From: a virus
IMG/VR virus record: IMGVR_UViG_3300005519_000015
Coordinates: 1 to 22,936 of that record
Length of the DNA: 22,936 nucleotides
Direction: 5' to 3' (one strand)
Position 1 is the first letter of the stretch. The number at the start of each line of letters is the position of its first letter. Positions 1-7,141 of the stretch are shown here, piece by piece. Made by a program: the position numbers and the translations under genes. The notes beneath the pieces are model-generated. The model ran no database searches. It saw only the letters and a program-made list of their open reading frames with translations, and was not told the DNA's origin.

Positions 1-93
1 CTTCAGTTCCGACACCGGGTCTTGATCGACCCCGCCTACGTCAACGGCATCATCCAGTGCCGGATCGGTCGCAGCCATGTGCAGGCGAAATAG
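1..93 (+). CDS. C-terminal end of an unidentified gene (partial)
   Basis: The first reading frame is open from base 1 and stops at TAG 91-93, giving the last 30 residues of a protein ending in RIGRSHVQAK. About 25 of its 30 sense codons end in G or C, matching the codon bias of the neighbouring phage genes, so this frame rather than the other open frame is read as coding here. No family can be named from so short a piece. It lies 65 bases before the most likely start of the next gene. Confidence 0.6.
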   Translation, partial: LQFRHRVLIDPAYVNGIIQCRIGRSHVQAK

Positions 94-158
94 CCCCGGC
101 GGATAAATACTTGGCGCGAGAACTGAACCCGACCGTCCGCGCCGGTCCCAAGGAACTG

Positions 159-542
159 ATGCCCTTAGACGACACCATGGCCGCAGACATGCGCGCCGCA
201 CTCACTGACATCGAGAATCCCACTGGCACGGCTCGCGAAGCCTACGCTGCCAACCCCAGCGATACCGTCCTGGCCAACCACGATCTCGCTGGTGACACCC
301 GCCCGTTCCGCGTTGAGATCAGCAAGCTCACCCGCCTCACCGGGCATCCGGAAGGCCTGAACTGCATAGGAGTGGACGTCGGCCACATCCGCCCCGCGAT
401 GGAGATGCTCACGTACACGCTCGACCAAGCCGCCCAGCGTGGCGAGATCGCTGAGATCGCGGGCTTTACCGACGATATCGAAGACGATCGCCGCGTCATC
501 TGCGTCTGGTACTCGGCGCCCGCCGAAGGCGGTGATCAATGA
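159..542 (+). CDS. Hypothetical small phage protein (127 aa)
   Basis: The ATG at 159 is preceded by AAGGA at 150-154 and gives a 127-residue acidic protein (MPLDDTMAADMR... ending APAEGGDQ). The frame is open further upstream, so TTG 111 or GTG 57 are possible earlier starts, but they have weaker ribosome sites and would add sequence overlapping the previous gene. No membrane segment or catalytic motif is visible, and I do not recognise the family. Its TGA (540-542) overlaps the ATG of the next gene in the ATGA arrangement repeated through this cluster, which implies one transcript and coupled translation. Confidence 0.65.
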   Translation: MPLDDTMAADMRAALTDIENPTGTAREAYAANPSDTVLANHDLAGDTRPFRVEISKLTRLTGHPEGLNCIGVDVGHIRPAMEMLTYTLDQAAQRGEIAEIAGFTDDIEDDRRVICVWYSAPAEGGDQ

Positions 543-688
543 CCGCCCGCCTCTCCCCGCATGATCTCGCGGCGCTCGCCGCCAAGCCCCAACTGAACCG
601 TCGCGAACGTCGTGCCGCCCATGCCTTCCTGGCCCGGCATCCCGCCATCGTCGCCGAAGCCAAGGCGCGGATCGGAGGTGACGAATGA
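539..688 (+). CDS. Very small basic hypothetical protein (49 aa)
   Basis: ATG at 539 overlaps the stop of the upstream gene, and its own TGA (686-688) overlaps the ATG of the next gene at 685. The 49-residue product (MTARLSPHDLAALAAKPQ..., ending ARIGGDE) is Ala/Arg-rich and predicted mostly helical from composition. No family is recognised. Support comes from the two flanking ATGA overlaps, the GC-rich third codon positions and the absence of any other plausible coding frame here; there is no independent homology evidence. Confidence 0.55.
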   Translation: MTARLSPHDLAALAAKPQLNRRERRAAHAFLARHPAIVAEAKARIGGDE

Positions 689-879
689 CCCACGCATCTC
701 TCACCAAGTGCGTCGTTCTGCTCAGTTTCACCTCTGCCTTTTTGGGTTTCATTTTTCACGACGTCATTGGGTTCTGGCCGTCGTGGATGCCGTACGTCTG
801 CGCGTCCTTTGCGGAGATTGGCCTTGGTCTCACGCTACATGCAGCATGGCGCGAGTGGCTCCGGATGGGCGGCCAATGA
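685..879 (+). CDS. Small two-helix membrane protein (holin-like candidate)
   Basis: ATG 685 to TGA 877-879 encodes 64 residues with two hydrophobic stretches, roughly residues 9-24 and 34-55, separated by a short turn containing Asp, Pro and Trp. It ends in a positively charged tail (WREWLRMGGQ). GGAGGTG at 674-680 is a good ribosome site. Size and two-helix topology fit small phage holins, but no endolysin or spanin gene is nearby, so a lysis role is only a possibility; it could equally be a host-envelope modifier. It sits in the middle of the ATGA-coupled small-gene cluster. Confidence 0.6.
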   Translation: MTHASLTKCVVLLSFTSAFLGFIFHDVIGFWPSWMPYVCASFAEIGLGLTLHAAWREWLRMGGQ

Positions 880-992
880 TCCGCCGCATCCTCTCCCGCC
901 TGCTGGCGATCTTCCGCCGGAAGCCTGAGCCCAAGCCTCGCCCGACCGATCCCGCGACCGTCCTCACCATCATCGCCGCGTGTGATCCATGA
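876..992 (+). CDS. Very small basic, proline-rich protein (38 aa)
   Basis: ATG 876 overlaps the upstream stop, and TGA 990-992 overlaps the next ATG at 989, so the whole 38-codon frame is bracketed by coupled overlaps. The N-terminus (MIRRILSRLLAIFRRK) is an amphipathic, strongly basic helix, followed by a Pro/Lys-rich stretch and a hydrophobic end. This is the composition of a membrane-associating peptide, but no family is recognised. The call rests on gene arrangement and codon bias rather than homology. Confidence 0.45.
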   Translation: MIRRILSRLLAIFRRKPEPKPRPTDPATVLTIIAACDP

Positions 993-1594
993 AGCGTCGC
1001 CCCATCGATCCCGCCGCCCGTGAACGCCAGCGTCTACGAGAGCTTGAGAACCAGGCACGTGCGCGCGCTGAAGCCGATGCCGTCACCCGTGGCATCGCCG
1101 AGACGGCCTGCCTGGAGGCCCAACGGGGCGTCGAGTTCATCGTCCCCGAACAGCGTCGGGGCGAGCGTCAGAAGCCGATCCGCCGCCATACTGGCATCAC
1201 GCTACTGCACAGCCTGGGACGGATCAGCGACGACATGGCCCGCGTCGGAATCATCTACGGCCAGCTTTGGCGCGCTAATCGTGGCGACGTCTCGATCCCC
1301 AGCAATCTCAACCGTGGCTCCGGCGGTGGTGGCAACCATACTGTGACGATGCGCCTGCGGCTCGCCGAAGCCGAAGGTCGTGTCCAGGCCGGGCAAGCAT
1401 TGGCGCGCATGCGTGCCCGCCTATACTGGCGCTCCGACCTCATCGCGGCTTTGGATCTCATCTGTGGCCGCGAACTCACGCCGCGCCTTGCGACCCGCAA
1501 TGGTCGGGAAGCCGCTCGCCTGGAGGCGCTCGTCATCGAGGCGCTGACCATGCTGGCGCGGGACGGTCGGTCGGGATGCCTGGAGGCGGCATGA
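989..1594 (+). CDS. Conserved-type hypothetical protein, weakly DUF6456/HTH-like (201 aa)
   Basis: This gene encodes 201 residues from ATG 989. It has a very basic coiled-coil-like N-terminus (residues 1-45, many Arg/Glu) and a C-terminal helical region (about 70-195). The C-terminal pattern of a 'LGRISDDM' helix, a Gly-rich loop and then two long helices around 'LICGREL' recalls the DUF6456 type of alphaproteobacterial DNA-binding proteins. That resemblance comes from memory and is weak. A basic regulator placed just before the terminase block could act on late transcription or packaging. Its stop (1592-1594) overlaps the next start. Confidence 0.6.
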   Translation: MKRRPIDPAARERQRLRELENQARARAEADAVTRGIAETACLEAQRGVEFIVPEQRRGERQKPIRRHTGITLLHSLGRISDDMARVGIIYGQLWRANRGDVSIPSNLNRGSGGGGNHTVTMRLRLAEAEGRVQAGQALARMRARLYWRSDLIAALDLICGRELTPRLATRNGREAARLEALVIEALTMLARDGRSGCLEAA

Positions 1595-2040
1595 TGGAAT
1601 TCATCGTCGGCGGCCCCGGATCATCGCAGTTGTCGAGATGGTTCGAAGCGAGGGACCGCGCTGGACGCGCGCACAAACAGCTAAAAGAACTTTCGGTCTG
1701 GATCGGCGACGCCCCGGAAGAAGTATTGCGCCTGCGCCGTGAGGCAGAAGCCGAGATTTCCGCGACAGAAGCCACGATCGCCGCCATGCAACCGGTCATC
1801 GATCGGCTGAACCTCTTCTATCGCACTGGCGGGCTCGCGGGCATCCGTCGAGAACTTGAAGATTGGTCCGAAAATGTTCGTCACATGAAAATGAAGATCG
1901 GCCCGTACGGAAGTCCCCCTATGGCGAACGTGCGGTTCATGCACGAGTCTGACGCCACGCTCTTCCGCCTGACCTTCGGCGACCGGTGGGACATCACGGT
2001 CGCGGACGCCGGTGACGCCGAAACTGTCCTCCCAAGCTAA
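1591..2040 (+). CDS. Hypothetical protein with coiled coil (149 aa)
   Basis: The ATG at 1591 overlaps the previous stop as ATGA and has GGAGG at 1582-1586; ATG 1594 is an alternative with better spacing. The product has a Gly-rich N-terminus, a heptad-like helix at about residues 43-72 (PEEVLRLRREAEAEISATEA), and a mixed alpha/beta C-terminus ending in TVLPS. No enzymatic motif is visible and no family is recognised. It is the last gene of the small-gene cluster; a hairpin begins 13 bases after its stop, so transcription may be modulated here. Confidence 0.65.
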   Translation: MMEFIVGGPGSSQLSRWFEARDRAGRAHKQLKELSVWIGDAPEEVLRLRREAEAEISATEATIAAMQPVIDRLNLFYRTGGLAGIRRELEDWSENVRHMKMKIGPYGSPPMANVRFMHESDATLFRLTFGDRWDITVADAGDAETVLPS

Positions 2041-2220
2041 ATAGAAATGATCGCCCGGTAGTGTAGCCGCACGCTGCTACCGGGCTTTCACACCCAACAA
2101 TTCAACTCGATCACCGTGGAGCTTGCTCCGGTGGTCAGAGCCAGCCGGTTTTTTCAGTTTTCCGGCTGGCGGCGCCGTGGGGTGAGCTTCAAGGCTCACC
2201 CCCGGCCTTCCAGGAGACCA
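2041..2220 (+). promoter_or_regulatory. 180-base non-coding region with four tandem hairpins before terS
   Basis: Four inverted repeats fill this gap. The first has a 9-bp stem, 2053-2061 with 2077-2085, followed by three T. The second is 2109-2136: an outer 7-bp stem with one G-T pair, a 2-base bulge, and an inner GGAG/CTCC stem with a CTTG loop. The third has a 9-bp stem, 2140-2148 with 2162-2170, and a T-rich 13-base loop. The fourth has a 9-bp stem, 2179-2187 with 2194-2202, and loop TTCAAG. No convincing sigma-70 promoter is visible. Possible roles are a terminator set, a processing site, or a packaging recognition site beside terS; the sequence alone does not choose. Confidence 0.7.
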
Positions 2221-2658
2221 GTGACCAACTACCCTCAACTATCCCGGCAACAGAATTTGTTCGTCGGATATTACATCGAAACCGATAATGCCACTGAAGC
2301 CGCACGCCGCGCCGGGTACGCACACCTGCATGCCCACAAGCAAGCGCCGCGCCTTCTCAAGAAGCCGCAGATCGCTGAGGCGATCAAATTCGAGCGCGAG
2401 CGCCTTCGCGCCGTACACCGCGTAACCGCTGACCGAGTCATCGAAGAGATCGCCAAGATGGCGTTCGCGGAAGTAGACCCCAAGACCGGCATCAAAGGCT
2501 CGGACAAGGTTCAGGCGCTTTCACTGCTCGCGCGCCGGTTCGGCCTGTTGGTCGATAAGACCGAGATCACCGGCAAAGACGGCGCTCCGATCGCCACCAT
2601 CACGGCAGACGCCACGCCGGAACAAGCTGCTGAGGCGTACAAAAACCTCCTTCAGTAG
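2221..2658 (+). CDS. terS: Terminase small subunit (Terminase_2 / XtmA type)
   Basis: This gene encodes the DNA-recognition subunit of the packaging motor, which binds the genome at the packaging site and regulates the large subunit. GTG 2221 is chosen because AGGAG lies at 2212-2216. The frame stays open upstream to 2116, but that stretch forms the hairpins and reads unlike a terminase. The 145 residues show the Terminase_2 N-terminal helix-turn-helix pattern: LSRQQNLFVGYY, then NATEAARRAGY (about 23-33), then LLKKPQIAEAI. A long helical middle and an Ala/Glu-rich C-terminus (TPEQAAEAYKNLLQ) follow. Length is normal for the family. The stop TAG overlaps the GTG of terL by one base. Confidence 0.88.
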   Translation: MTNYPQLSRQQNLFVGYYIETDNATEAARRAGYAHLHAHKQAPRLLKKPQIAEAIKFERERLRAVHRVTADRVIEEIAKMAFAEVDPKTGIKGSDKVQALSLLARRFGLLVDKTEITGKDGAPIATITADATPEQAAEAYKNLLQ

Positions 2659-4166
2659 TGTCGGAGTATACCCCGCCGAGCGTCCCGGCTGTTCTCGCCG
2701 AGCGCGCGCAACGGCTTCAGAAATTCCGGGCTTCAGCGCCCGCTGAACAAGCCCAGGTCCTTGCCTTCTACCGGGACCACCCGGCGCAATTCATCACCGA
2801 CTGGGGGATGACGTTCGATCCCCGGAACGTCGAGATCGGCCTCCCGGCGTCGATCCCCTTCCTGTTGTTCCCACGACAGATCGAATTCGTCGATTGGACC
2901 TATGAGCGGTGGCGCTGCCGCGAACCCGGCCTCGCCGACAAGTCCCGCGACATGGGCGTGTCGTGGCTGATCGCAGCCATCGCGGTCCACATGTGGATTT
3001 TCTATGGTGGCACGATCGTCGCCTTCGGGTCGCGCAAAGAAGAACTCGTCGATGGCGATCCGAAGTCGCTGCTCTGGAAGGTGCGATACCTCATCGCCCA
3101 CCTTCCCCGTGACTTCCGCCCGGCTGGCTATGACGAGCGCAAGCACAGCCAGAAAATGCGGATCACCAACCCGGTCAACGGGTCGGTCATCAACGGCGAG
3201 TCCGGCGACAACATCGGACGCGGCGCCCGCGCATCGCTCTACTTCGTCGATGAAGCGGCGTTCCTAGAACAGCCGGACAAAATCGAGGCGGCGCTCAGTC
3301 AGGCGACGAACTGCCAGATCGACGTCAGCACTCCCAACGGCTCCGGCAACCCCTTCTATCGGAAGCGCCACAGCGGACGTGTCAGCGTCTTCACGCTCCA
3401 TTGGCGCGATGACCCCCGCAAGGATGCGGCTTGGTACGCCAAACAGGTCGCGGAACTCGACCCGATCGTCGTCGCGGCGGAGATCGACATCAACTACGAG
3501 GCCTCGGTCTCCAATGCCTGGATCGACGGCGCGCTAGTCGAAGCCGCGTTCCACCGTGGCCCGGCGGACGTCGAAGCCATCGGCCTGAAGATACTGGGCG
3601 TGGACGCTGCGCATTTCGGTGATGACACCTCGGTTGTCACCTATCGCCGTGGCCGTCTCGTCACCCCACAGTGGGTGTTCAAGGGCCAACTCGACGGCGT
3701 TGAACTTGCTGCCCGCGTCATCGCCATCGCGGACGATCTCGGTGGCGTCGATCAGATCGTCATCGAACTCGATGGGCCGGGCGTCAGTTGTCACGACCAG
3801 CTTCGGCAGTCGGACAAATACAGGTCGCGCGTCAAAGGCGTCCACACCGGCGCCCGCCGTGGCTCTGACGGTAAGCACTACAACCTTCGCGCTCAGATGT
3901 GGGCGCGCCTGAAGGAATGGCTCCAAGAAGAGCCGAACGTCCTGCCCCGTTGTGGCGAACTCAAAGCCGAACTGACGGCCATGAAGTACGCCTACAAGGA
4001 CGGTCTTCTCCTCATGGAGAAGAAATCCGAATTCAAGAAGCACGTCCACCGGTCGCCTGACCGCGCGGACAGCCTCGCCCTTACTTTTGCACACATGGAT
4101 GCGGCCCCGCCGCGACCGGCTTTCACCCCGCACCAGAGACACGGTGCGGCGTCGTGGATGCTGTGA
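2658..4166 (+). CDS. terL: Terminase large subunit (packaging ATPase/nuclease)
   Basis: This is the ATP-driven DNA-packaging motor and headful nuclease, which docks on the portal of the empty prohead. The 502-residue protein has an N-terminal ATPase: a Walker A-like KSRDMGVS (residues 95-102), a Walker B LYFVDEA (194-200, with E199 as likely catalytic Glu) and a coupling motif STPNGSG (224-230). It has a C-terminal RNase H-type nuclease: GVDAAHFGDD (D316), VIELDGPGV (D372) and RSPDRADSLALTF (D468 and D471). All expected catalytic acids are present, so it looks functional. Start is GTG 2658, overlapping the terS stop by one base, which implies translational coupling. The gene ends ten bases before the portal start. 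Confidence 0.95.
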   Translation: MSEYTPPSVPAVLAERAQRLQKFRASAPAEQAQVLAFYRDHPAQFITDWGMTFDPRNVEIGLPASIPFLLFPRQIEFVDWTYERWRCREPGLADKSRDMGVSWLIAAIAVHMWIFYGGTIVAFGSRKEELVDGDPKSLLWKVRYLIAHLPRDFRPAGYDERKHSQKMRITNPVNGSVINGESGDNIGRGARASLYFVDEAAFLEQPDKIEAALSQATNCQIDVSTPNGSGNPFYRKRHSGRVSVFTLHWRDDPRKDAAWYAKQVAELDPIVVAAEIDINYEASVSNAWIDGALVEAAFHRGPADVEAIGLKILGVDAAHFGDDTSVVTYRRGRLVTPQWVFKGQLDGVELAARVIAIADDLGGVDQIVIELDGPGVSCHDQLRQSDKYRSRVKGVHTGARRGSDGKHYNLRAQMWARLKEWLQEEPNVLPRCGELKAELTAMKYAYKDGLLLMEKKSEFKKHVHRSPDRADSLALTFAHMDAAPPRPAFTPHQRHGAASWML

Positions 4167-4175
4167 CTGGAGACG

Positions 4176-6128
4176 ATGACCGACGAGATCATCAAGGCCG
4201 CACAAGAGGCCTTTGAGGCCGCAGCCGAAGCTGAAGCCGACAACCGCCGCGAAGCCCAGGACGACATCCGCTTCGCGTTCCTTGACGGCCATCAATGGCC
4301 GGAAGCGATCCGCCGCGACCGTGAAGCCAACGGGTTGCCTTGTCATGAGGTGAACCGCCTACAGACCCCGATCAAGCAGGTGGTCAATGATGGACGGCTA
4401 AACAAGCCGAGCATTGTCGTGCACCCGGTGGACAGCGGGTCGGACCCCGAGACCGCTCAGATTTTCAACGGCCTGATCCGCCATATCGAGCAAAGCTCTA
4501 ATGCCGAGGTCGCATACGATACCGCCCTCGAATTCGCAGTCACGGCTGGTCTAGGCTACCTGCGGGTCAACACCCGGTATTCGGGCAAGAAATCCTTCGA
4601 CCAAGACCTTGTAATCGAGCGTGTCGCCGACCCGTTCTCGATCTACGGCGACCCCGAATCCACGGCCTGCGATTCCTCGGATTGGAACGTGGCCTTCGTC
4701 ACAGATTCCCTGACCAAGGCGGCGTTCGAAACCAAGTACGGCGGCGCCGATCCAATCGATTGGAAGACGGGCGGTTGGCGCGAATGCAAGTCGCCCTGGC
4801 TGGATGGCGACCGGGTTATGGTGGCCGAGTATTGGACCCGCGAGGAAGCCACCGAGACGATCCTGATGTTGTCGGACGGCCAAGTTGTCGAAGCCGACAT
4901 CTACTCCGCACAGAAGGAGATGTTCGACGCGCTGGGCCTGACTGTCGTCGGCGAGCGGGACGTCCCCAGCCACAAGGTCACACAGCGAATCTTGTCCGGT
5001 GCCGACGTGCTGGAGACCCGCGCCTGGGGCGGCTCCTACATCCCGATCATACCCTGCTTTGGAGAGGAACGATGGATCGATGGACGTCGCCATTACAAGG
5101 GCATCGTGAGGTCCGCCAAGGACAGCCAGCGGATGCTCAACTATTGGCGTTCGAAGTCCACCGAGGCCGTGGCAATGGCGCCGTTGACGCCGTTCATCGG
5201 TCCAGTCGGCGCCTTTGTGACCGACGCTGCCAAGTGGGCGACGGCCAATAGGTCGAGCCACGCCTACATCGAATATGACGGCGATACGCCGCCGCAGCGC
5301 CAGCCCTACGCGGGCGTCCCCGCCGGTGCGCTTCAAGAAGCTCTGAATGCCACCGACGACATCAAGTCGATCACCGGCATCTATGACGCCAGCCTAGGTG
5401 CGAGATCGAACGAGACCTCGGGCAAGGCCATCCAGGCGCGCCAGCGCGAAGGCGACGTCAGCACCTTCAACTACATCGACAACCTCAGCCGGGCGATCCG
5501 ACACACGGGCCGCATCCTTCTAGACCTCATTCCCAAGGTCTACGGCCAGCCCCGGATTCTCCGCATCCTAGGCCCGGACGGCAAGCCCGGCATGGTGCCG
5601 ATCAACCAGCCGACGACGGTCCCAGTGTTGGATGCGGACGGCCAGAAGGCCGGAATGATCGAGAAAATCTACGACATCGGTGCCGGGGAGTATGACCTTG
5701 TGGTCAAGTCTGGCCCGAGCTTCTCGACCCAGCGCGAAGAGGCCGCGACCCAGATGATCGAGATGATGCGGGCGAACCCCAGCATCGCGCCGATCATGGG
5801 CGATCTCATCGCTCAGAACATGGACTGGCCGGGCGCCGACGAGATCGCCCGCCGTCTGAAATCCATGCTGCCGCCGCAGGCGCAGGGCCAGAACCCGGAG
5901 ATCGAGCAAGCCAAGGCCGCGCTCCAGAAAATGGCCGCCCAGCTTCAGCAGATGCAGGCTGAGAACGCCGCGCTTCAAGCCGACAAGGCGCTGGAAGCCG
6001 AGAAGCTCCGGATCGAACAATTCAAAGCTGAGACTGACCGGATCGAGGCCGAAGCCCGCATTCGACAGGACCAGCTACAGACTTCAGCCCAGATCGCCGG
6101 ACTAACGTCTTTCGATCCGGGCCGTTGA
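4176..6128 (+). CDS. Portal protein (P22 gp1-like)
   Basis: This is the dodecameric ring at the capsid vertex through which DNA is packaged and ejected. The 650-residue product has the P22-portal pattern: an acidic Ala-rich N-terminus, the stretch VNRLQTPIKQVVNDGR near residue 60, RVADPFSIYGDPES near residue 155, a clip/stem region, and ITGIYDASLGARSNETSGKA around residue 400. Residues about 573-650 form a long Gln/Ala/Glu-rich coiled coil, equivalent to the barrel of P22-type portals that projects into the capsid. ATG 4176 follows a CTGGAGA ribosome site. It lies between terL and the scaffold, as in other P22-like phages. Confidence 0.93.
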   Translation: MTDEIIKAAQEAFEAAAEAEADNRREAQDDIRFAFLDGHQWPEAIRRDREANGLPCHEVNRLQTPIKQVVNDGRLNKPSIVVHPVDSGSDPETAQIFNGLIRHIEQSSNAEVAYDTALEFAVTAGLGYLRVNTRYSGKKSFDQDLVIERVADPFSIYGDPESTACDSSDWNVAFVTDSLTKAAFETKYGGADPIDWKTGGWRECKSPWLDGDRVMVAEYWTREEATETILMLSDGQVVEADIYSAQKEMFDALGLTVVGERDVPSHKVTQRILSGADVLETRAWGGSYIPIIPCFGEERWIDGRRHYKGIVRSAKDSQRMLNYWRSKSTEAVAMAPLTPFIGPVGAFVTDAAKWATANRSSHAYIEYDGDTPPQRQPYAGVPAGALQEALNATDDIKSITGIYDASLGARSNETSGKAIQARQREGDVSTFNYIDNLSRAIRHTGRILLDLIPKVYGQPRILRILGPDGKPGMVPINQPTTVPVLDADGQKAGMIEKIYDIGAGEYDLVVKSGPSFSTQREEAATQMIEMMRANPSIAPIMGDLIAQNMDWPGADEIARRLKSMLPPQAQGQNPEIEQAKAALQKMAAQLQQMQAENAALQADKALEAEKLRIEQFKAETDRIEAEARIRQDQLQTSAQIAGLTSFDPGR

Positions 6129-6165
6129 ACCGGGCAATGACGCCCAATCACCCCCAAAAGGATAA

Positions 6166-7059
6166 ATGATAGAAGATACGACCCAATCGGGAGCGGAAGA
6201 CGGCGGGCACGCTGACACTTCCGTCGAACAAGTCGTCACCGAAGCAGAGCTTCATGATGATGTAGGCCACGATCAAACGGACCCAACCGAATCCGAACAG
6301 GACGACGAGGGCAGCCCCGCTGACGAAGTCGAAATCGAGCTAGATGGCCAACGCTACAAGGTCCCCGCGACGCTGAAAGACGCGTTCACTAGGACCCAAG
6401 ATTACACGGCCAAGACCATGGCTCTCGCCGAAACCCGGCGCGCCGTCGAAGCCGAACGCCAAGCCATCGCGGCTGCGGCTGAGGCCCAAAAGGAACTGCT
6501 CGCCGAGACGTTTGAAGTCCATCGGTTAGAGAAGCTTCTCGCGGATCGCTACTATAACGGGCGGGTGAATTGGGATGCCTTGGAAGACGAGGACCCTGAA
6601 TACGCGGCTAGAGAGTTCCGGCGATTCACCGAGGCCCAGCGGGACTTGGACATCGCGAGAAACAATTTGAAGACGAAGGAAGAAAACCGTTCGAAGGAAC
6701 AGCAATCGCAGCGCGATCAGGCTCTTCGGCAGACGGGTGAAGTCCTCCGCAAAGAAATTCCCGGCTGGGGCCAGCCCCTCGCAGTCAAACTCATGGAGAC
6801 CGCCGCTCAGTACGGTGTGACCCACGAAGAACTTGCGAACGAGACCGATCCGCGCGTTTGGAAACTTCTCCACGCCGCGCATCTCGGTTCCCAAGCCAGC
6901 AACAAGCAGGCCGTCCAGGCCCGCGCTCAACAAGCCGCTCAGACGGCGCCCATCACGAAGGTCGGAGCCAAAGCGCCCCCGCCGTCGCCGATGTCGGAAC
7001 GTGCGAGCGTGGATGCGTGGATGAAGGCCCGCAACGAACAGGTCCGCAAGGGCCGCTAA
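6166..7059 (+). CDS. Capsid scaffolding protein
   Basis: This is a prohead assembly protein that directs coat polymerisation and leaves before or during packaging. The call rests on its position between portal and coat and on its character. The 297 residues have a very acidic N-terminus (1-60), a short 'IELDGQRYKVPATLKDAF' element (about 56-74), and long charged coiled-coil helices (about 80-130 and 145-195). An Ala/Gln-rich segment leads to a basic C-terminus (MKARNEQVRKGR), which resembles the basic coat-binding end of P22 scaffold. ATG 6166 has AAAAGGA at 6156-6162. No protease motif is present, so scaffold removal by self-cleavage is not suggested. Confidence 0.85.
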   Translation: MIEDTTQSGAEDGGHADTSVEQVVTEAELHDDVGHDQTDPTESEQDDEGSPADEVEIELDGQRYKVPATLKDAFTRTQDYTAKTMALAETRRAVEAERQAIAAAAEAQKELLAETFEVHRLEKLLADRYYNGRVNWDALEDEDPEYAAREFRRFTEAQRDLDIARNNLKTKEENRSKEQQSQRDQALRQTGEVLRKEIPGWGQPLAVKLMETAAQYGVTHEELANETDPRVWKLLHAAHLGSQASNKQAVQARAQQAAQTAPITKVGAKAPPPSPMSERASVDAWMKARNEQVRKGR

Positions 7060-7141
7060 CCAGTCCGCTCGTCGGACCACATAACCCCAAATAACGCGCG
7101 GCCCTGACGGCTGCGAGCGCCCAGCGGGCGCCATTTCTACT
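7060..7141 (+). promoter_or_regulatory. Coat-gene leader with three short hairpins and no clear ribosome site
   Basis: Between the scaffold stop and the coat start there are three consecutive hairpins. They are a 5-bp stem 7063-7067/7073-7077, a 6-bp stem 7098-7103/7109-7114 with one G-T pair, and a 6-bp stem 7117-7122/7126-7131 with loop AGC. The last ends ten bases before the TTG start, and the intervening CATTTCTACT has no purine-rich Shine-Dalgarno sequence. The arrangement suggests structured-leader control of coat translation or mRNA stability, but this is inference. Confidence 0.5.

Noticed and set aside
685-879. Firm assignment of the small membrane protein as holin
   Set aside because: Topology and size fit, but no endolysin or spanin gene is in the window and no family signature is visible, so it is kept as a candidate only.
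2053-2085. First hairpin after the small-gene cluster as a full Rho-independent terminator
   Set aside because: The stem is good, but the loop is 15 bases and only three T follow, so it is reported as part of the hairpin region instead.
2116-2220. Longer N-terminus for the small terminase
   Set aside because: The upstream in-frame extension is made from the hairpin sequences and reads unlike any terminase. GTG 2221 has AGGAG in place and gives the expected family N-terminus.
3534-4346. 270-codon minus-strand open frame across the end of terL and start of the portal
   Set aside because: It overlaps two confidently identified genes on the other strand, including the terminase nuclease motifs, and has no family pattern.
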